Shown here in pieces: positions 7,189 to 14,583 of a stretch of 15,498 bases of DNA (the first letter of the stretch is position 1; each line of letters starts with the position of its first letter). The stretch spans positions 1 through 15,498 of the forward strand of contig CALAUL010000014.1 of assembly GCA_937892255.1 (NCBI GenBank), in the 5' to 3' direction. The position numbers and the translations under genes were made by a program. The notes under the pieces were generated by a model that did no database searches, was not told the origin of the DNA, and was given only the letters and a program-made list of their open reading frames with translations. The DNA comes from an uncultured Bacteroidales bacterium (GTDB lineage Bacteria > Bacteroidota > Bacteroidia > Bacteroidales > Marinilabiliaceae).

Positions 7189-8232
7189 ATGGCACAGTTA
7201 AATTTTGGTGGTGTTATCGAGAACGTAGTAACACGCGAAGAATTTCCATTGGAGAAAGCACGTGAAGTGCTAAAGAACGAAACTATTGCAGTTATCGGTT
7301 ATGGTGTACAGGGTCCTGGTCAGGCATGTAACTTGCGTGACAATGGTTTCAACGTAATAGTAGGTCAGCGTCAGGGCAAGACATACGAGAAGGCTGTAGC
7401 AGATGGTTGGGTACCAGGTGAGACACTTTTCAGCATCGAAGAGGCATGTGAAAAGGGTACACTTATCATGTGTTTGTTGTCTGACGCAGCTGTTATGTCA
7501 GTATGGCCAACAATGAAGCCATATCTTACTGCAGGTAAGTCACTCTATTTCTCACATGGTTTTGCTATTACATGGAGCGACCGCACAGGTTGTGTACCTC
7601 CAGCAGATATCGATGTTATCCTTGTAGCACCTAAGGGTTCAGGTACATCACTTCGTACAATGTTCCTTGAGGGTCGTGGTTTGAACTCTTCATACGCTGT
7701 TTACCAAGATGTAACAGGTAAGGCATTGGAGAAGACATTGGCTCTTGGTATAGGTATCGGTTCTGGTTATATGTTCGAGACAACATTCCAGCGTGAGGCT
7801 ACATCAGACCTTACAGGCGAGCGTGGTTCACTTATGGGTGCAATACAGGGTCTTCTTCTTGCACAGTACGAAGTACTACGTGAGAATGGTCACACACCAT
7901 CTGAGGCATTCAACGAGACAGTTGAGGAACTTACACAGTCTCTTATGCCATTGTTCGCTAAGAACGGTATGGACTGGATGTATGCAAACTGTTCAACAAC
8001 AGCACAGCGTGGTGCTCTTGACTGGATGGGTCCATTCCATGACGCTATTAAGCCAGTAGTTGAGAAACTTTACAATAGCGTTAAGACAGGTAACGAAGCA
8101 CAGATTTCTATCGATGCAAACTCAAAACCTGACTATCGTGTAGGTCTTGAGGCAGAGCTTAAAGCACTTCGCGAGAGCGAGATGTGGCAGGCTGGTGCTG
8201 TAGTTCGTCAGCTCCGTCCGGAGAACAACTAA
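7189..8232 (+). CDS. ilvC: ketol-acid reductoisomerase, class I-like
   Basis: KARI isomerises and reduces 2-acetolactate or 2-aceto-2-hydroxybutyrate to the dihydroxy acids used by IlvD. At 347 residues it is close to the short class I form with one knotted domain. Seen here: the Rossmann loop IGYGVQGPGQ (36-45), Arg61 in VGQRQGK (a hint of NADPH use), SHGF with His123, APKGSG with Lys149, SDLTGER with metal ligands Asp207 and Glu211, and FNETVEE with Glu243 and Glu247. The cofactor loop differs from the common GYGSQGHAHA form and looks more like the fungal-type GYGSQGYGQG as I remember it. Codon use is notably biased: 24 of 25 valines are GTA or GTT and CTT dominates leucine, suggesting strong expression. 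It is followed by the 154-base gap before leuA. Confidence 0.96.
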   Translation: MAQLNFGGVIENVVTREEFPLEKAREVLKNETIAVIGYGVQGPGQACNLRDNGFNVIVGQRQGKTYEKAVADGWVPGETLFSIEEACEKGTLIMCLLSDAAVMSVWPTMKPYLTAGKSLYFSHGFAITWSDRTGCVPPADIDVILVAPKGSGTSLRTMFLEGRGLNSSYAVYQDVTGKALEKTLALGIGIGSGYMFETTFQREATSDLTGERGSLMGAIQGLLLAQYEVLRENGHTPSEAFNETVEELTQSLMPLFAKNGMDWMYANCSTTAQRGALDWMGPFHDAIKPVVEKLYNSVKTGNEAQISIDANSKPDYRVGLEAELKALRESEMWQAGAVVRQLRPENN

Positions 8233-8263
8233 GAATAGACATATTAAGGAGTATAGCGAGTGT

Positions 8264-8365
8264 AAGGAGTAGTCTCTATGACTATTCCTTCCTCCGCCCT
8301 CCTTTATATCTTTCATACTTCGAAAGAGACAGCAGATAAAAAGAAGTCCGCCTGCAAAGGTGGAT
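8264..8365 (+). other. three hairpins in the ilvC-leuA junction
   Basis: Three inverted repeats fall within about 100 bases. First, AAGGAGTAGTC (8264-8274) pairs with GACTATTCCTT (8280-8290): 11 pairs, one G-U, 5-base loop. Second, TCTTTC (8309-8314) pairs with GAAAGA (8322-8327). Third, TCCGCCT (8347-8353) pairs with AGGTGGA (8358-8364) around a GCAA tetraloop. None is followed by a T-run, so they are not intrinsic terminators. They could be processing or mRNA-stability elements separating the ilv half from the leu half. They were found by eye, and their folding in the transcript is not calculated. Confidence 0.45.
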
Positions 8366-8386
8366 ATAACAAACAAAAGAAAGAAC

Positions 8387-9883
8387 ATGGATAACAAAGT
8401 ATATATATTCGACACGACATTACGCGACGGGGAGCAGGTGCCAGGTTGCCAGCTTAACACAGTAGAAAAGATACAGGTAGCCAAAGCGCTAGAGGCACTG
8501 GGAGTAGATGTTATCGAAGCCGGTTTCCCTGTATCATCACCGGGAGACTTCAACTCTGTTATCGAAATATCTAAAGCTGTGACTTGGCCAACTATATGTG
8601 CTCTTACACGTGCTGTGGAGAAAGACATAGAGGTGGCTGCCGATGCCTTAAAGTATGCTAAACATAAGCGAATACATACAGGTATAGGAACATCGGATTC
8701 GCATATCAAATACAAATTCAACTCTAACAGAGAGGAGATAATAGAGCGTGCTGTTAAAGCTGTGAAATATGCTCGTCGATTTGTAGATGATGTGGAGTTC
8801 TATGCTGAAGATGCCGGTCGTACGGATAATGAGTATTTGGCTCGCGTAGTAGAGGCTGTCATCAAGGCTGGAGCAACAGTTGTAAACATACCAGATACTA
8901 CGGGTTACTGTCTGCCTGCTGAATACGGTGCGAAGATTAAGTATTTGATGGATCATGTCGATGGTATCGACAAAGCCATCATTTCAACACATTGTCATAA
9001 CGACCTTGGTATGGCAACAGCTAATACTATGTCGGGTTTGATAAATGGAGCAAGACAGTGTGAGGTCACTATTAATGGTATAGGTGAACGCGCTGGTAAT
9101 ACATCGCTTGAAGAGATAGCTATGATTATCAAGTGCCACAATGATATAGACCTTGTGACTAACATCAATACACAGAAAATATATCCGACAAGCCGTATGG
9201 TGTCAAGTCTGATGAATATGCCTGTTCAGCCTAATAAGGCTATTGTAGGACGTAATGCTTTTGCACATTCATCAGGTATACACCAAGACGGAGTGTTGAA
9301 AAATATATCTACCTACGAGATTATGAATCCACAAGATGTAGGTATAGACGACAATTCAATAGTCTTAACAGCTCGTTCGGGGCGTGCTGCTTTGAAACAC
9401 CGTTTGGCTGTTTTGGGTGTTGAGATGGAAGGTGAGCGTTTGGATACTGTTTATGAGCAGTTCTTAAAGTTGGCCGACAAGAAGAAAGAAATCAACGATG
9501 ATGATTTGCTTATGCTCGCTGGTGCTGATATAACAAAGAACAATCACATCAAATTGGAATTTTTGCAAGTTACAAGTGGTGTAGGAGTTCGTCCAGTGGC
9601 AAGTATCGGTATAGATATAGCAGGAGAGAAATTTGAAGCTGCAGCAAGCGGAAATGGTCCTGTTGACGCTGCTATCAATGCTCTCAAGCAGATTATCAAA
9701 CGTCAGATGATACTTAAAGAGTTTACTATACAGTCGATAAACAAGGGCTCTGATGATGTAGGTAAGGTGCATATGCAAGTAGAACATGATGGCCATGTAT
9801 ACTATGGCTTTGGTGCAAATACCGATATTGTTTCGGCTTCTATTGAAGCATACATCGATTGTATTAATAAGTTTATAAAGTAA
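8387..9883 (+). CDS. leuA: 2-isopropylmalate synthase
   Basis: LeuA condenses acetyl-CoA with 2-oxoisovalerate, the committed step of leucine synthesis. The 498-residue protein has the TIM-barrel catalytic domain with DTTLRDGEQVPG at 9-20 (Arg13, Asp14), RIHTGIGTSDSH from 95 with His97, VEFYAEDAGR, STHCHNDLG with His202 and His204 as metal ligands, and NGIGERAGNTSLEE. AFAHSSGIHQDG and the SGRAALKHR linker follow. The C-terminal leucine-binding regulatory domain shows ASGNGPVDAAINAL. The frame extends to a GTG at 8360, but homologues begin at about the ATG at 8387, which is chosen. The His97 motif and the HSSGIHQDG block make this the true LeuA of the two related genes here. leuC follows after 19 bases. 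Confidence 0.96.
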   Translation: MDNKVYIFDTTLRDGEQVPGCQLNTVEKIQVAKALEALGVDVIEAGFPVSSPGDFNSVIEISKAVTWPTICALTRAVEKDIEVAADALKYAKHKRIHTGIGTSDSHIKYKFNSNREEIIERAVKAVKYARRFVDDVEFYAEDAGRTDNEYLARVVEAVIKAGATVVNIPDTTGYCLPAEYGAKIKYLMDHVDGIDKAIISTHCHNDLGMATANTMSGLINGARQCEVTINGIGERAGNTSLEEIAMIIKCHNDIDLVTNINTQKIYPTSRMVSSLMNMPVQPNKAIVGRNAFAHSSGIHQDGVLKNISTYEIMNPQDVGIDDNSIVLTARSGRAALKHRLAVLGVEMEGERLDTVYEQFLKLADKKKEINDDDLLMLAGADITKNNHIKLEFLQVTSGVGVRPVASIGIDIAGEKFEAAASGNGPVDAAINALKQIIKRQMILKEFTIQSINKGSDDVGKVHMQVEHDGHVYYGFGANTDIVSASIEAYIDCINKFIK

Positions 9884-9902
9884 CCAAAGAAAGCGATATA
9901 AA

Positions 9903-11291
9903 ATGAACACATTATTTGATAAGATATGGGATAGCCATGTTGTGCAAGTCATACCAGATGGACCAACACAACTCTATATTGACCGTTTGTACGGACATGA
10001 GGTGACTACACCACAGGCTTTCGATACATTGCGAGACAAAGGTATCAAGGCTTTCCGTCCTGAGAAGATTGTAGCAATGCCAGACCATAATACACCATCT
10101 GACCAACAAGAGGTTATTAATGACCCTGTAGGACGTAAGCAGGTGGAGACATTAGCATGCAACTGTGCTGAGTTTGGTATCAAGCATTTCGCTATGGGTT
10201 CGAAGGATAATGGTATCATACATGTTGTAGGTCCAGAGAAAGCATTATCTCTTCCAGGTATGACTATAGTATGTGGAGACTCTCACACTTCAACACATGG
10301 TGCTGTAGGTGCTCTTGCTATGGGTATCGGTACAAGTGAGGTGGCTGAGGTGTTGGCAAGCCAATGTATACTACAGAGCAAGCCCAAGTCTATGCGAATA
10401 AATGTAGAAGGTGAACTTCAGCCAGGCGTTACAGCTAAAGATATCGCTCTTTATATCATGGCTCAGATGACAACATCAGGAGCAACGGGTTACGCTGTTG
10501 AGTATGCTGGTTCGACTATTCGTAATCTCTCTATGGAGGGACGTTTGACACTCTCTAATCTATCTATTGAGATGGGTTCACGTGCGGGTATCATTGCTCC
10601 AGATGAGGTGACATTCGAATACCTTAAGGGTCGTGAATATGCTCCTAAGGGCGAAGAGTGGGACAAGGCTGTAGCTTATTGGAAAACACTTAAGAGTGAT
10701 GATGATGCAGTATTTGATAAGGAAGTGACTTATCGTGCAGAGGATATCAAACCACGTATCACTTACGGTACAAATCCTGGCGCTGGTATAGCTATCGATG
10801 AGGCAATACCTACACTTGAGGGATTGACAGAAGATGAGAAGATACAGCTGATGACACAGCTTGACTATATGCAGTTTAAGCCAGGACAGAAGCTTGAGGG
10901 AACACCAGTTGACTATTGTTTTCTTGGAGCATGTACTAATGGACGTATAGAGGACTTCCGTGCTTTTGCTTCGATAGTGAAAGGAAAGAAGAAAGCCGAC
11001 AATGTCGTTGCTTGGCTTGTGCCTGGTTCATGGCTTGTACGTCAGCAGATAATAGATGAGGGCATAGATAAGATATTAGAAGAGGCAGGATTTGAATTGC
11101 GTTTGCCATCATGTTCTTCATGTCTTGCTATGAACCCAGATAAGGTGCCAGCAGGAAAATTATCTATCTCTACATCAAATCGTAACTTCGTAGGACGTCA
11201 AGGTCCAGGCGCACGTACAGTATTGGCTTCTCCGCTTGTAGTAGCAGCAAGTGCTATAACAGGCGTTATTACTGACCCACGTAAACTCTAA
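9903..11291 (+). CDS. leuC: 3-isopropylmalate dehydratase, large subunit
   Basis: With LeuD this aconitase-family enzyme isomerises 2-isopropylmalate to 3-isopropylmalate, and the same enzyme commonly handles citramalate. The 462 residues match the family (466 in E. coli). The [4Fe-4S] ligands are visible: Cys344 in GACTNGRIEDF, and Cys404 and Cys407 in PSCSSCLAMNPD. Other signatures are MPDHNTPSDQ (59-68), CGDSHTSTHGA (124-134) and GRQGPGARTVLASP. The usual PGSGPVK loop reads PGSWLVR and the usual CSMC reads CSSC, variants I associate with Bacteroidales homologues. leuD starts four bases after its stop, so the two subunits are probably translated together. Confidence 0.96.
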   Translation: MNTLFDKIWDSHVVQVIPDGPTQLYIDRLYGHEVTTPQAFDTLRDKGIKAFRPEKIVAMPDHNTPSDQQEVINDPVGRKQVETLACNCAEFGIKHFAMGSKDNGIIHVVGPEKALSLPGMTIVCGDSHTSTHGAVGALAMGIGTSEVAEVLASQCILQSKPKSMRINVEGELQPGVTAKDIALYIMAQMTTSGATGYAVEYAGSTIRNLSMEGRLTLSNLSIEMGSRAGIIAPDEVTFEYLKGREYAPKGEEWDKAVAYWKTLKSDDDAVFDKEVTYRAEDIKPRITYGTNPGAGIAIDEAIPTLEGLTEDEKIQLMTQLDYMQFKPGQKLEGTPVDYCFLGACTNGRIEDFRAFASIVKGKKKADNVVAWLVPGSWLVRQQIIDEGIDKILEEAGFELRLPSCSSCLAMNPDKVPAGKLSISTSNRNFVGRQGPGARTVLASPLVVAASAITGVITDPRKL

Positions 11292-11295
11292 GACT

Positions 11296-11922
11296 ATGGC
11301 AAATAAGAAATTTAATATCATTAAGTCGACATGCATTCCTATTGCTATCGACAACAATAATACAGACAACATCATACCTGCACGCTATCTTGCATTTACT
11401 ACGCGAGATCCAAAGTTCTATGGCGATGCGTTTATGCATGATTTGCGTTATGATGCACAGGGTAATCCTATACCTGACTTCGTAATGAATAAGCCTGAAT
11501 ATTCAGAAGCTCCACGTGAGGGTGTTCATGAGATAATCGTTGGTGGTCAGAACTGGGGTTCAGGTTCAAGCCGTGAACATGCAGCTTGGGCTATAGCAGG
11601 TTATGGCGTACGAGTGGTTATATCTTCAAGTTTTGCAGATATACATCGTAACAACTTGCTCAACTGTTTTGTTTTGCCAGTGATAGTGACTCGTGAATTC
11701 CAGCAGGAACTCTTTGCGTCAATAGAGAAAGACCCTCAGACAATAGTTACTGTTGATTTGCCTAATCAGACAGTGACAAATGAGGCTACTGGTCATAGTG
11801 AGAAGTTTGATATCAACGGATACAAGAAGCATTGTCTTGTGAATGGTCTTGATGATATCGACTATTTGCTCACTGTAAAGGATAAGACAGAAGCTTTCGA
11901 ACAGACAATGAAGAGATATTAA
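11296..11922 (+). CDS. leuD: 3-isopropylmalate dehydratase, small subunit
   Basis: LeuD forms the swivelling domain that completes the LeuCD active site. At 208 residues it is typical of the bacterial form. NNTDNIIPARYL (21-32) is the N-terminal substrate-loop region and GSGSSREHAAWAI (88-100) is the signature motif of the small subunit. The segment ISSSFADIHRNNLLNC follows as in the family. It lies four bases downstream of leuC and 22 bases before the citramalate synthase-like gene, which would share it: one enzyme serving both the leucine branch and the citramalate route to isoleucine. Confidence 0.95.
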   Translation: MANKKFNIIKSTCIPIAIDNNNTDNIIPARYLAFTTRDPKFYGDAFMHDLRYDAQGNPIPDFVMNKPEYSEAPREGVHEIIVGGQNWGSGSSREHAAWAIAGYGVRVVISSSFADIHRNNLLNCFVLPVIVTREFQQELFASIEKDPQTIVTVDLPNQTVTNEATGHSEKFDINGYKKHCLVNGLDDIDYLLTVKDKTEAFEQTMKRY

Positions 11923-11944
11923 TAGCTCTTAGTTATAAAGCAGA

Positions 11945-13459
11945 ATGATAGAGATACTTGATACTACGTTGCGCGATGGCGAGCAGACAGCTGGGGTCTC
12001 TTTTAATGCCAATGAGAAACTGACTATTGCTAAGCTTCTCTTAGAAGATATATGTGTAGACCGTATAGAAGTGGCTTCTGCACGTGTGTCTACAGGTGAA
12101 TTGAAAGCTTTTTCAGATATCTGTGCATGGGCAACAAAGAATGGTCATTTATCAAAGGTAGAGGCTTTGGGTTTCGTTGATAATGGTATATCTGTCAATT
12201 GGATAGCTGATGCTGGTGGACGTGTAATCAATTTGCTCACTAAGGGCTCTTTGAAGCATGTCACAAGCCAATTAAAAAAGACTCCAGAGGAGCATATATC
12301 AGATATCAAAGCGAATATAGCTATCGCCCGTTCACGTGATTTGTCGGTGAATATATACTTAGAGGATTGGTCTAATGGTATGATATACTCACCTGAGTAT
12401 GTTTTTCAGATTGTTGAAGCACTGAAAGACGAACCGATAAGTCGATTTATGTTGCCAGATACTTTAGGAGTGTTGACTCCAGATGCTACGTTGGACTATT
12501 GTAAACAAATGACAGAAAGGTTCCCAATGTTGCATTTTGACTTCCATGCTCATAATGACTATGACATGGCTGTGGCTAATGTGTATTCGGCAGTCAAAGC
12601 GGGTATCAATGGTATTCATACTACGGTGAATGGTCTGGGAGAAAGAGCGGGTAATGCTCCTCTTGCAAGTGTATTAGGTATTCTCAATGATCATTTGCGT
12701 AAGGCCAACAAACTCAAAGAGCAACGTCTTACGCATGTCTGTCGTATTGTTGAGTCTCTATCAGGTATTCGTATACCAGACAACAAACCTCTTGTAGGTG
12801 ATTCTGTCTTTACTCAGTGTGCTGGTGTTCATGCTGATGGAGATAGCAAAGATAATCTATACTTTAATCAGTTGCTTCCTGAACGTTTTGGTCGTGTACG
12901 TAAGTATGCTCTTGGTAAGACTTCTGGAAAAGCTAATATAGCGAAGAATCTGGAAGAGTTGGGTATACATTTGACGCCCGAACAGACTAAACTTGTCACG
13001 CAACGTGTCATCGAACTCGGTGATAAGAAGGAGAACTTAGCAACTGAGGATTTGCCGTTTATCATAGCCGATGTGCTGAAAGAGGGTTCTGCTCAACATG
13101 ATAATATTCATATCGTAAACTATAGTTTGCAGTTGACACGTGGTCTACGTCCTGTTGCAACATTACGTATAAGTATACATGGCACAGAGTACGAAGAGAC
13201 ATCTGCTGGAGATGGTCAATATGATGCTTTTATGAAAGCCTTATGGAAGATATACGATAAGTTGGGTATGAGTCATCCTCGCTTGGCAGACTATAAGGTA
13301 TCAATTCCTCCGGGAGGAAAGACAGATGCGCTTGTTGAGACGGTCATTGTATGGGACAACAATGGTACAGAATTGCGTACACGAGGATTGGACGCAGACC
13401 AAACTGAAGCAGCCATCAAGGCTACTCTGAAAATGCTAAATATAATAAACAGAGAATAA
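11945..13459 (+). CDS. cimA: citramalate synthase (Leptospira CimA type)
   Basis: This 504-residue LeuA-family protein is most likely (R)-citramalate synthase, condensing pyruvate with acetyl-CoA. The barrel has DTTLRDGEQTAG with Arg10 and Asp11, VINLLTKGSLKH, NIYLEDWSNG, LPDTLGV with Thr173, HAHNDYD with His201 and His203, and NGLGERAGNAP. The C-terminal regulatory domain has GDGQYDAFMKAL and the IPPGGKTDALVET block. From memory of Leptospira interrogans CimA, these blocks correspond at a constant offset of 6: its pyruvate-pocket residues Leu81, Leu104 and Tyr144 become Leu75, Leu98 and Tyr138 here. The neighbouring LeuA has RIHTG where this protein has INLL. Its place between leuD and leuB, which complete the path to 2-oxobutyrate, supports the role. 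Alternatives are a second isopropylmalate synthase or homocitrate synthase. The identification by family is firm; the substrate is inferred. Confidence 0.85.
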   Translation: MIEILDTTLRDGEQTAGVSFNANEKLTIAKLLLEDICVDRIEVASARVSTGELKAFSDICAWATKNGHLSKVEALGFVDNGISVNWIADAGGRVINLLTKGSLKHVTSQLKKTPEEHISDIKANIAIARSRDLSVNIYLEDWSNGMIYSPEYVFQIVEALKDEPISRFMLPDTLGVLTPDATLDYCKQMTERFPMLHFDFHAHNDYDMAVANVYSAVKAGINGIHTTVNGLGERAGNAPLASVLGILNDHLRKANKLKEQRLTHVCRIVESLSGIRIPDNKPLVGDSVFTQCAGVHADGDSKDNLYFNQLLPERFGRVRKYALGKTSGKANIAKNLEELGIHLTPEQTKLVTQRVIELGDKKENLATEDLPFIIADVLKEGSAQHDNIHIVNYSLQLTRGLRPVATLRISIHGTEYEETSAGDGQYDAFMKALWKIYDKLGMSHPRLADYKVSIPPGGKTDALVETVIVWDNNGTELRTRGLDADQTEAAIKATLKMLNIINRE

Positions 13460-13460
13460 A

Positions 13461-14513
13461 ATGAAATTAAACATTGCACTATTACCGGGCGATGGTATAG
13501 GTCCGGAGATTGTAGAGCAGGCAGTGAAAGCTGTTGATGCTGTTTGTAAGAAATTTGGACATGAGGCTACATACTCTAAGGCTTTAGTTGGAGCATGTGC
13601 TATTGATGCAACAGGTAAGGCATATCCAGCGGAGACTCATGAGGTATGTATGAAGAGCGATGCAGTACTCTTTGGTGCTGTGGGAGACCCTCGCTTTGAT
13701 AACAACCCTAATGCAAAAGAACGTCCAGAGACTGGTTTGCTCGCTATGCGTAAGGAGCTTGGCTTGTATGCAAACCTTCGTCCTGTTGAAACATATAAGT
13801 CACTTGTTGACAAATCACCTCTTAAGACAGAGCTCGTTGATGGAGCAGACTTCATTTGTATACGTGAGCTTACAGGTGGTATGTATTTCGGTGAGAAATT
13901 TGAGTCAGACGATAAGGCATACGATACATGTGTATACACACGTCCTGAGATAGAGCGTATATTGAAGGTGGCATTTGAGTACGCACAGAAGCGCAGAAAA
14001 CATCTTACTGTCGTTGATAAGGCAAATGTATTGGCAAGTAGCCGTTTGTGGAGAAAGATAGCACAGGAGATGGCGCCTAACTATCCTGATGTACAGACTG
14101 ACTATATGTTCGTTGATAAGGCAGCAATGGTCATGATACAAGAGCCAAAGTTCTTTGATGTGATGGTTACGGAGAATACATTTGGTGATATTCTTACAGA
14201 TGAGGCATCTGTAATCGCTGGTTCGATGGGCTTGTTGTCTTCTGCAAGTATAGGTGAACATACAAGTGTGTTTGAACCTATTCATGGTTCATATCCACAA
14301 GCAGCAGGTAAGAATATAGCTAATCCATTGGCAACTATATTGTCAGCTGCAATGATGTTCGAATATGCATTTGGACTTATGGAAGAGGGTAAGGCTATAC
14401 GTGATGCTGTCTCTAAGTCAATTGATGAGGGTATTGTTACAGAAGACCTTGCAGGTTCGGGTAAAGCTTACTCAACAAGTGAGGTTGGTGATTGGGTAGC
14501 AGCAAATATCTAA
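13461..14513 (+). CDS. leuB: 3-isopropylmalate dehydrogenase
   Basis: LeuB oxidatively decarboxylates 3-isopropylmalate to 2-oxoisocaproate with NAD, and can act on 3-methylmalate to give 2-oxobutyrate in the citramalate pathway. The 350-residue protein shows LLPGDGIGPEI (7-17), the substrate arginines in LLAMRKELGLYANLRP (Arg97, Arg107), CIRELTGGMYFG with Arg135 and Tyr142, VDKANVL with Lys187, ENTFGDILTDE with metal ligands Asp243 and Asp247, and the adenine loop GEHTSVFEPIHGSYP (265-279). The start lies one base after the cimA stop, so translation is probably coupled. It is the last gene of the unit, 18 bases before the terminator stem. Confidence 0.97.
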   Translation: MKLNIALLPGDGIGPEIVEQAVKAVDAVCKKFGHEATYSKALVGACAIDATGKAYPAETHEVCMKSDAVLFGAVGDPRFDNNPNAKERPETGLLAMRKELGLYANLRPVETYKSLVDKSPLKTELVDGADFICIRELTGGMYFGEKFESDDKAYDTCVYTRPEIERILKVAFEYAQKRRKHLTVVDKANVLASSRLWRKIAQEMAPNYPDVQTDYMFVDKAAMVMIQEPKFFDVMVTENTFGDILTDEASVIAGSMGLLSSASIGEHTSVFEPIHGSYPQAAGKNIANPLATILSAAMMFEYAFGLMEEGKAIRDAVSKSIDEGIVTEDLAGSGKAYSTSEVGDWVAANI

Positions 14514-14531
14514 TACAACAACATATAAACG

Positions 14532-14567
14532 AAAGACCCTGCTTGACATCATCAGGCAGGGTCTTTT
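14532..14567 (+). terminator. intrinsic terminator after leuB
   Basis: AAAGACCCTGCTTGA (14532-14546) pairs with TCAGGCAGGGTCTTT (14552-14566): 15 pairs, one G-T, around a CATCA loop, with TTTT at the end of the stem and a further TTT after one A. It closes the ilv-leu unit. Read from the other strand the stem is followed by TTTCGTTT, so it may also serve the convergent gene ending at 14584. Confidence 0.92.
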
Positions 14568-14583
14568 ATTTCATGCACATACA

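Noticed and set aside
8306..8313. TATCTTTC as an internal promoter for leuA
   Set aside because: It misses the final G of TAnnTTTG and has no -33 partner.
8360..8386. GTG start extending LeuA by 9 residues
   Set aside because: The GTG lies inside the GCAA-loop hairpin, and LeuA homologues begin a few residues before the DTTLRDGEQ motif, as the ATG at 8387 does.
11945..13459. Reading the second LeuA-family gene as a duplicated leuA
   Set aside because: Its motifs differ throughout from the adjacent true LeuA and match Leptospira CimA block by block, so recent duplication is not supported.
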